Source of the DNA: Phialocephala subalpina
Lineage: Eukaryota > Ascomycota > Leotiomycetes > Helotiales > Mollisiaceae
Direction of reading: 5' to 3'
NCBI GenBank assembly: GCA_900073065.1
Contig: FJOG01000007.1
Location: forward strand, 839,745 to 903,744
DNA: 64,000 nucleotides
In this document: piece by piece, positions 56,451 through 64,000 of the stretch
How positions within the stretch are numbered: position 1 is the stretch's first letter
Layout: the number at the start of each line of letters is the position of its first letter
The notes under the pieces: model-generated
Databases searched by the model: none
Told to the model about the DNA's origin: nothing
What the model saw: only the letters and a program-made list of their open reading frames with translations
Program-made: the position numbers and the translations under genes

Positions 56451-59445
56451 ATGGGACAATCAAGCTCAACTCGTCGGCGTCGTCGGCCTGGAGCCTCCGG
56501 CGCGACGCCCAAAAAGGGCAAATACGCGAAGCTGGCCCCCTCGCGATTTCCATTTCGACGCAGTCACACCAAGGTCAGAGACAGAGTCAGATTCAGGAAG
56601 AGATTCAAGAAAATCTGGCGCAAACTCAAACGCGTCAATGGCCCCGCTGATGAAGATCAAACAGACAAGAGTAAGTTTGCCTACGGTTATGTGATACAGG
56701 CCATTGCTAATATTCTCCAGTGCCTCTGCGTCGGTCCAGATCTTTGAGATCCAATGCGTCAAGCCAGCGAAGCCTCCGAACGTCTTCAAGCAGCCGGGTC
56801 GGACTCTCTGCGTCACGCTCAACTGGATCCGATCTAGGTGCAGTAGAAGAAGAGACCCCATTACCTAGCCCGAAATATGAAAGATCGTTCGATTGGGTGG
56901 TGGTTGTCGAAGGGACGAAAGGGTGCATACAAGACGATCTCGATGGAGCATTGAAGAGGCTGCTACCGAAATGGGAAGGTTCGCCTGAGACCTACCCAAC
57001 AACGAAACTCGATCCGGACCGTTCTCCGTTGCTTTGGTTCAAGTTAGGTCCAGAATTGAAGAAGAGGATCTTCGAACTCTGTTTCCCACCCGAAGACAGG
57101 AGGATCTCGCTCAGCATGCAGTCCTTTACCGAAGCTATCTTCCCAGTAGGATACTTTGCTCTACCTCAAGAAATCCTGGAGCCGGTCGAGGGCCTTTTGG
57201 AAAGTTGCCGGGCTTTGCGGAAGGATACACTGGCATATTTCTTTTCCCAATACCGCTTCCACATCACCTTGAACGAGTTCACTAGCAAGCTTACGTGCCC
57301 ATTGTCCCATGCATGGGTCGTACCATACCTCCATTTCGTCCAGGATCTCACGATCGAGAGAGATTACACGCGCTTGGCAGGCAGCAATCGCAAGAATGCA
57401 TCGCAGCTTTCTTGGGCATTCGGGTCCAAGAAGGTGACATCTATGGTAGATGCCATAGTAGACAGTCTCTTGAAACGTGAAAATGGTATGCAGATGGCTC
57501 AGTTCCATCTAATGGCCAGAAAGTACCAAGGCTTACGACCAAAGGAGGGTTCTGCGAGTGGCTTATCAAACAGTACGTATCCTATGAACTCCACATTCGT
57601 AGACCAAGCTGACTTTACCTAGTCCCGTATGTCCCGGACGATGTCGAGTTTGATATCTCTTCTATTTCTCGACTCGAAGGCGTTGCGAAGCGGTGTCGCG
57701 TGTCCGGTTTTACAAGGAACTTCACAAAATCTATGTTTAGGGATCTGTTCGCTAAAGGAGTTGGCGAGATCCATTATTGTGCTGCAAAAGATCATGCATG
57801 GCCGGGTCACGCTTCTAGCCCTCTACTAACAGCCTACAGTCCTTCCCCCAAGAAGCCATCACACTTGTCGTTCCAGCTAGATTTACCCAGCCATCACGAA
57901 GTTGCTTGGGCGAAGGAGCTCCAAGAAGAGTTGGGACGATTTGGTAGGAAGTGCTCCGAACTCACTGTCGACGAGACCGTACACAAGAGCGAACAAACCG
58001 TACACAAGAGCGAGCAAATCGCGCACAGGAGCAGGGACGAGATGGAGACTGGAGATTGGTTGGACATATTAAAGGATCAATCACCTGGCGCCGAGTCTGA
58101 ACACACTTGCATACCGGTTGCTCCCACAAACAAAGATTTTGTCGGAGGAAGCCCTGGTAATGCCGGCGCAATTGAACCCGAATCTGGTAGCGAGATAATT
58201 TGCACGAAGGTGACAGAAGCAATGACCGACTGTGCTGAAGTGTCCACGGCAGGAGAGTTCGATCACGCCGACGCCACTTATCGTGTGATAGAAGGAGATA
58301 CCACCGAAAGCAATCTACCAGATACGGGTGTGGTTACATCAATCTCCGCAGACGAGTTCCCTTGGACAAAAGAGACACAGGAAGAACTAGACCAATTGGC
58401 GACGGAGCTATCCTCAGATGAGTCTGATCAAAAGGATGACAATGCTAGTGCAGCCCAAGATATCACAAGACGAGGCGTTGCGGGCGCCAGAATGCTTGTC
58501 TCGCAGTCTGGTCCTGAAGTCGAAGGAGCAAAGAATGAAGAAGAAGAGAGCATCGAGTCGGGTTGGAAATCTTCAGATACAGAGTCCGATCAGAGCCTGC
58601 AAGTAGATGTACCGCTCGGTTGTTCGAGGATCTCAATGCAGCTAGCAGCAGAAGAAATCATCGAGTCGGTTAGAAAGCCATCAGATTCAGTGTCCAGTCA
58701 CGATACGATGGTGGAGGTGTCCCTCGATCCCCAGGCAGCCCTGATGAAGCCGGCAGAAGAAGAGGTAGAGGCTTCGTTGGGCGAGGAGGATCAAAACTAC
58801 ACCACGGCTCCTGCCACATCATACGGTATCGAAGGATTTGCAAGCTGCGGCGGATTCGACAATACCAATTTTGTTCACCGTGATCCATCCCTCAACTCTT
58901 CTTGGCAACTTAGGTCAATGCAGAACCCGGACCCTTCGATTCCTCGATCCTTGAGCAATAACAAGATACTTCCCGAGACCGAGACCGACCAAGGCTCAGA
59001 GCTGTTTCCTGACTTTGTCCCCAACATCCCTCTCCCTACAGACTCGCCGACCGAGCAGAGCGAGACCGAGAGTCCAGTTCGTCGGACATACACATCATCC
59101 AGTGACAAGATCAGGCAGATCACCGGCTGTGGACAGATTATAGGCTGTGAAAAGACGATCGCAGCTCGACTGGATGCTATCAATGCTGAGTTAGAGCAAA
59201 ATTCTGCGTTCCAGAGAGGTATCAAACGACTGTCTGAATCTCAACCTCAATCTCAATATGAAAGCAGCAATAATCTACCATCAAGAACCAAGACTCTCCC
59301 GCACCAAATTCCCTCTAAGATCCCGCGGCCAATCGTCAATGATGCAGCTGCAAGAGGTACTTGGCGTTCGATGAGACCTGGCAGGAAGAGCTTGTTCGGT
59401 ATGTTCGGTGGCTTCAATGGCGCAAGAACCCCACCAGCTGAATGA
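56451..59445 (+). CDS. Large fungal protein with putative N-myristoylation site and 2EXR/F-box-like domain
   Basis: Exons 56451-56670, 56721-57572 and 57623-59445 join in frame to 964 residues; both introns are 50 nt. The start MGQSSSTRRRRR carries the Gly2/Ser5-6 pattern for N-myristoylation followed by a polybasic stretch (KVRDRVRFRKRFKKIWRKLKR), which together would favour membrane attachment. Residues of about 180-300 (LGPELKKRIFELCFPPEDR, VEGLLESCRALRKDTLAYFF, SQYRFHITLNEF) have the layout of fungal 2EXR/F-box-like domains: LP-ELR-I-ELA, then a CR-I-E-A-FY-N-F block. The C-terminal 550 residues are acidic and Ser/Glu/Asp-rich with a short tandem repeat (TVHKSEQTVHKSEQIAHRS) and probably disordered. 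No enzymatic motif. Role unknown. Confidence 0.78.
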
Positions 59446-60583
59446 GTGAATGTCTTCAAAACAATGTGTAAGATTTAGATTTCTCATTCGGTTTCTGGAA
59501 TATTGCGCAATCTGGAGAAGAGTTGTCTTCATTTCGAGGCTTCGAATGGCGGATTGCGATTGTCAGCTTTGGCAGAAGATACCCTGTATAATATTGAATT
59601 GTACTAATAGGAAGCGTTGCCTAAATCCTTCTCTTGCCTACAGCTCCTTGGAAGCGCGCGGGAAGCAAGTGGATTTAGGTCTGCGAGTTGGCTTTGACAT
59701 GTGAGAGTGAAATACTGACGGGAAGTCCCCCCTGCCCTCCCCAATCCCCTTTCTCATAATATGTACACAAGTGTTACAGATCCTTCTCACTTATCTTTCT
59801 GCCTTGCTAGCATGTCATTCCTAGCGCTGCTGCCTCTAAGAAGGACTAAAGTCAAGATACACAAAGAAAGCTTTAATGGGTGTCTATTATATGAACTCAG
59901 CTCTAGTATCTATACCTATATCTAGTTCACCACCAAACACACAGTTCTCCTATCACGGTGATCTAGGAATCCAAGCGCAAGTGGCAGCCAATCCGCCCAA
60001 TTCACATCGTCATGGTTCTCGAGTCACGTGTCTCCCAATTTCGGCTGATCAAAATGATCCAATTCACTAATTCAGCTGATCTTTTCAGTCCAATTCACTT
60101 TTTGGTCGGCCGTAAATTCACTAGCACCATTCCGAGAAATAATTGCGGCGCTAGTGAATTGGTCGACCGGCCGGGGAGGTTATATTCTCGACCTGCATCC
60201 GACTCTTCTACATTTTGCAATTATTTCGACATCCGATTTCGACCAATATACATTACCGGCGCATTACCACTCTATATACTTGCGACCTCTATCATTCCGC
60301 CTACCCAAAACAAGACCAGTCTATATGTTGTTATTATAGGGATACCTAAGAAAAAGTTTATATTAATCCTTATAACGGATAACCAATAAAAACTCGAATA
60401 TTAGAAGAAAAAAATACTATTAAATTACCATTTTTTAATTTTAATTCCAATTATAATACATTAAATAAATTTATTTTAAGTAAAAGAAAATAATATTATT
60501 AATTATTTCTAATATAAATATAATTTTCGTTTTAAATAATATATATATTTCGAAGGTATAATAGTCGTATTACCAAAGCAAGC
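59446..60583. other. Intergenic, with hairpin-forming motifs and AT-rich repeat-like DNA
   Basis: At 60,059-60,162 the motif CCAATTCACTA and its inverse TAGTGAATTGG recur, including an 11-bp stem AATTCACTAGC/GCTAGTGAATT (60115-60125 and 60150-60160). From about 60,340 to 60,560 the DNA is extremely AT-rich without open frames. It looks like the remains of a transposable element. Confidence 0.45.
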
Positions 60584-60858
60584 ATGATCGGAATTGGAGT
60601 TGGTATCTCTATTAGTATGAGCTCGATACTTCTCATCCTAGGCTACTGCTGTTCCGTCGCCGTCGCAAGCATGGTGACACTCTCGCCCTCGATTTCTGGG
60701 CTCACGGACAGCCTGAACGAGAGGAGACAGGGAAGAAGTCCACGAAGGGCAAGGAAGTCGAGAGTCGCAGCAATTCGCTCCACTCCGAGTCTCTTCCAGT
60801 GTATATGGGGCCGGATGACAGATCAACGGCGGACGAAGAAACAAACGCAGGACTATAA
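60584..60858 (+). pseudogene. 3' fragment of a single-pass membrane-protein gene
   Basis: A glycine-rich transmembrane helix (IGIGVGISISMSSILLILGYCC) reads in one frame. A second frame then carries a basic stop-transfer stretch and polar tail (LLFRRRRKHGDTLALDFWAH, then KKSTKGKEVESRSNSLHSES), ending at TAA 60856-60858. The join needs a frame shift at about 60,650. Nothing protein-like exists upstream; AT-rich DNA abuts it. Architecture (single helix followed by RRRR and a Ser/Glu tail) resembles the C-terminus of fungal WSC- or Mid2-type surface sensors, but no ectodomain is present. Confidence 0.45.
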
Positions 60859-61990
60859 AATGAACGAGAATGAGGCAGGGGCAAGCTATGAAATTGCAAC
60901 ATGTGGGGAGAGTTATGACTTTCAAAATAGACGTGTGAAGGATGCCAGCTTAATGGACGTGAGAATTTCTTGGATGGCTATTGATTTCCGACCGGCTGAG
61001 ACGATTTCGGCTGTCCCGCTCATTATGGGTGGAAGTGGGCTTGCCGCATTTTTCCTGGCTAGACTGCCTCAGAAGCAGCGCTCATTTAGGGAAAGCTTCT
61101 GCATAAAGATATGAATTGCAATTGTTGGCGTATTCCAGCAAAATCACCCAATTTCATGTTGATCTTACCGTTTGTAAGCTCCTGGGGAACGTGGTTGTTG
61201 AACAGAGGAGTTTAATTAGAGTTTGGATCTCAGCCGATAGTTCCCGGCAATCTCCGCAAATTTCCCAACAAACTAATGTAATTCGTGGATAAGTCCGGAG
61301 GTTTTATGAAAATTCCACCGGCACTTGTACTTTCAACTTCTGTCCAACGTTTCAAGTAGCTGCCACTATCTAGATGCCACCTGCCCCACACTTATAATAT
61401 GTCTATGCTGAGTAACCTAGATCAAGAAGGACGGTCGATTCCAAAAATTTCGCCACAAGAAGAGTGACAAAAAAACCCCAGCCTACCAAAGCCTCAGAAG
61501 AGAAGATATCTGGAGTCAATATCTGACTTTTGATACAACTCTCGTTGTCGCGATGTTGCTCGCGAACACAGCTTGGGGTACGGGACATTATGTCGAGAGT
61601 GTGATATAAACTTTGGTGGCGTACGCTAACGATAGGCCGAGTCCCTTAATTCAGCGATCCTTCAGTTTCTTCGTGAACAGTACTCAGTTCTGTAATCATC
61701 TCGAGCCTTGCAATTGGAGCGTCTACGCAGTTCATAGTGCTCCATAGGCAAAAACATTTTCCGTGGTCCCTGCAGACCTGAGGCTGGCTTTCTCAAGTAA
61801 TCTCGTCATCTTTCTTGATTATCTTATATCGTCCTCGTCCTTCTCTTTCACGTCCATCAGTCCAGTACTTTTCTTCACCCAGACACTCTTTTACGCTCCT
61901 TAAAGTCGATTTTGCTGATTCTTCCTTTCCCACTAGCGGTTTATTCAACTACTCAATATTCATCGAAAAAGGCTGATATCGAATTTCGTC
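60859..61990. other. Intergenic; promoter side of the polysaccharide lyase
   Basis: No convincing gene. The last 200 bases before 61991 are CT-rich, like the leader of a fungal secreted-protein gene. Confidence 0.5.
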
Positions 61991-63550
61991 ATGATTACTG
62001 CTCTCTTTTCTCGACTTCTATTCTTCCTCCCCTTCATTTCGGCTGCCTTTGTCCATCCAGGTCTTATGGCTACTAGCAAAGATATCGGTCGCATTAAGAC
62101 AAAGCTTGCTGAGAAGAAAGACCCATGGACTGGTTCATACGCTGTTCTTACTGGAATGAAGTTTGCCCAACCCACATATACCAACGGAGCTGTCCGTAAC
62201 CTCACCCGCTCCGTTAATACCGACCTTCTTTGGCACGACGCAGCTGCCGCGTTCGCCCTCGCACTGCGCTGGAAGCTTGAAGGAGATGACCAATACGCTG
62301 CCGCTGCAGCCAAAATCCTTGTTGCTTGGGGGGGGATGCTTGAGGACCTTGGTGGCGACAGTGACTCGTTCCTCACAGCTGGTCTGCAGGGCTTCGAGCT
62401 GGCGAACGCTGGCGAACTCCTGCGCGACTATGCGCCATTCGTTGCCAATGGCCAGAAAACTTTCATCGACATGATGGTTAATGTGTTCTTGGCGAAGAAC
62501 ATCATATTTCTTAAGCATGAGGACTGGTCAGAAGGTGTTCACAATCACTACTTTGCTAGCTGGGAGCTCTGCAACATGGCATCTGCCATGGCTATCGCTA
62601 TCCTGACTGATGATCAAGAGACGTACGATTTTGTCGTTGATTACTGGCACAATGGAGATGGTAATGGCGCCATTGCTCTTGCCATCTCGGACATCGTTGA
62701 GGAACCAGGGACGGGAAAACCATTAGGTCAAGGGCAGGAGTCCGGTCGTGATCAGGGTCATGCATCATTGGATCCAGATGGACACGCTTCCATCGCCCAA
62801 ATGGCGTGGAACCAAGGCACTGATCTCTACGCCGACAGTGACTATCGTATGCTCCGCGGGTATGTTCTCTACAGCTCCTTGTGGTCGTTCATTTTACCTA
62901 ATCTAACATAAAACAGCGCAGAGTATTTTGCACGCTTCAACCTGGGAAATGACGTTCCTTTTGTGCCGTACGAAAACGTTATCTGCAATTATACAGAGGC
63001 CAGCACCGCCTCGCGTGGTGCTTTTAGGCCAAACTGGGAGTTGCTCTACAGTCATTACGGTCAGATTCTGGGAATGGATGTACCATGGATCAAAGCATAC
63101 CTCAACTACAGCCTTCCACTATATCCTGGCAGTCCCGGCTATGAGGGTGGTCTTGGATCTTGGGGGGAGGGCTCAGGCCATTACGATTCACTAGGTTGGG
63201 GTTCACTACTTCATCATTTGGATGACGAGGACGTGGCGGCAGCTAAGAGTGGATCTGCTACCGCACTCTCCAGTTCTATAACTTCAGTTCCCATCAGCTC
63301 TGTCCCTTCAGTTTCGACCAACTCTGTCGATTCCATCGTTTCCAGTAGCCAAGCTTCTTCCGCAGGTACTTCAGCAGTATACTCGAGCAGCATTGTAGCA
63401 TACAGCACAAGCACAACATTTGCTGTCACCACCGTGCCCACAACACTACAAAAGATCCACAGTTCCCCCACAACTGTCCGACCTGAGCCCACTCCAGCCA
63501 TCGAAAGTCCTGTTATCGTTTATGTTGACGAATGTACGAACGAGGAGTGA
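61991..63550 (+). CDS. Secreted alginate-lyase-like polysaccharide lyase (PL5/PL38-like)
   Basis: Exons 61991-62859 and 62917-63550 join in frame (57-nt intron, GTATGT...ACAG) to 500 residues. A signal peptide (MITALFSRLLFFLPFISA) precedes an alpha/alpha-barrel domain of the Alginate_lyase (PF05426) type. It shows KDPWTGSYAVLTG, LLWHDAAAAFALALRWKL, a likely catalytic N-H pair in GVHNHYFASWELCNMASAMA, then ESGRDQGHASLDPDGHASIAQ and MAWNQGTDLY. Related enzymes cleave uronic-acid polymers (alginate, glucuronan) by beta-elimination; the substrate here is unproven. The C-terminal 110 residues are Ser/Thr/Val-rich, like an O-glycosylated stalk, but the end (YVDECTNEE) lacks a hydrophobic GPI signal. 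Confidence 0.85.
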
Positions 63551-64000
63551 AGAAGGTACGGGCCATGCCCCCGCGCGCATCAAATGGAAAGGAAACTTGC
63601 TAGTATATATGTGATGAAAGTGGATTTTTCAGTGTAAAATTACTTAGAGAAACAATTTATTTTCTATTCGTAAAACTTTTCCCTTTTATATAAATATTCT
63701 TGATTTTCTAATAATAAGGCTTTCTTTATATAATCGAGTAAATTTCGATTAAAGAAAATGCGATCAAATAAACTTCAATTTAATTTAATATTATATAAAC
63801 CTTTGAATATTTTTAATCGTAATATAAATTAATATATAAAATTATATATTATAATTATAAGTATAAAAATATCTAATTATTAATTAATTTAAAATTATTA
63901 TTATTAAAAAATATTATATTTAAATTTTGAAATATTTTTATTATTTTTTATTATTTTTTATTATTTAAAAATAAATTTATAATTAATATATATTTAATAT
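63551..64000. other. AT-rich, gene-free end of the window
   Basis: After about 63,640 the sequence is nearly all A and T with TTATT and TATAAT runs and no open frames. It is consistent with a RIP-mutated repeat that continues beyond the window. Confidence 0.6.

Noticed and set aside
1..64000. tRNA, rRNA or CRISPR array
   Set aside because: No tRNA-like B-box context, rRNA sequence or regularly spaced short repeats were noticed; a covariance-model scan was not possible.

Overview
The window looks like a chromosome segment of a filamentous ascomycete (Pezizomycotina; a Leotiomycete-like fungus is my guess). Most genes carry short introns of about 47-70 nt with GTRNGT donors and YAG acceptors. 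The proteins are fungal types: SUR7/PalI, a Ste6-like ABC transporter, an NmrA-like protein, a secreted copper amine oxidase and STAND/NACHT proteins. The mobile elements are a pogo/Fot1 element, hAT elements and MITEs. AT-rich blocks and C-to-T/G-to-A type lesions suggest RIP (repeat-induced point mutation) or a similar process.

Layout. 0-1.1 kb: SUR7/PalI-like membrane protein. 1.1-4.7 kb: no gene, but a diverged tandem repeat of about 560-580 bp. 4.7-6.5 kb: a structurally complete pogo/Fot1-type transposon with 53-bp perfect terminal inverted repeats (TIRs) and a TA target duplication. Its transposase has no ATG where one is expected. 6.7-7.1 kb: a three-exon, 84-residue, eight-cysteine secreted protein whose first splice donor lies in a heptamer repeat. 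7.9-10.4 kb: a hypothetical ORF and a secreted bacterial-type solute-binding protein (minus strand). 10.8-11.0 kb: a TA-flanked MITE. 11.3-29.2 kb: two giant degenerate-ankyrin genes in tandem on the minus strand (2,769 and 1,786 residues after splicing). They share a phase-1 intron at the same place, and broken acidic ORFs and a polypurine tract lie between them. 30-32 kb: a small secreted protein and an NmrA-like protein (minus). 32.8-35.4 kb: a STAND/NACHT pseudogene (minus). 36-37.6 kb: an unknown type II membrane protein. 38.9-41.7 kb: a secreted copper amine oxidase with a hAT-type MITE in its first intron. 42.4-49.1 kb: a NACHT-ankyrin pseudogene split by two hAT-type insertions (532 bp and 3,171 bp). 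49.5-55.3 kb: a Ste6-like ABC transporter and a PBDC1-family protein (minus). 56.5-59.4 kb: a large protein with a putative myristoylation site. 60.6-60.9 kb: a fragment of a membrane-protein gene. 62-63.6 kb: a secreted alginate-lyase-like polysaccharide lyase. 63.6-64 kb: AT-rich repeat-like DNA.

How it works together. I see no metabolic cluster. The locus mixes secreted proteins (two small ones, a solute-binding protein, an amine oxidase and a polysaccharide lyase) with ankyrin and STAND-type genes, both intact and dead. Those families are associated in fungi with recognition and heterokaryon incompatibility. Repeated transposon insertion and loss of STAND reading frames point to a fast-evolving accessory region. 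The tandem giant ankyrin pair is the most distinctive intact feature.
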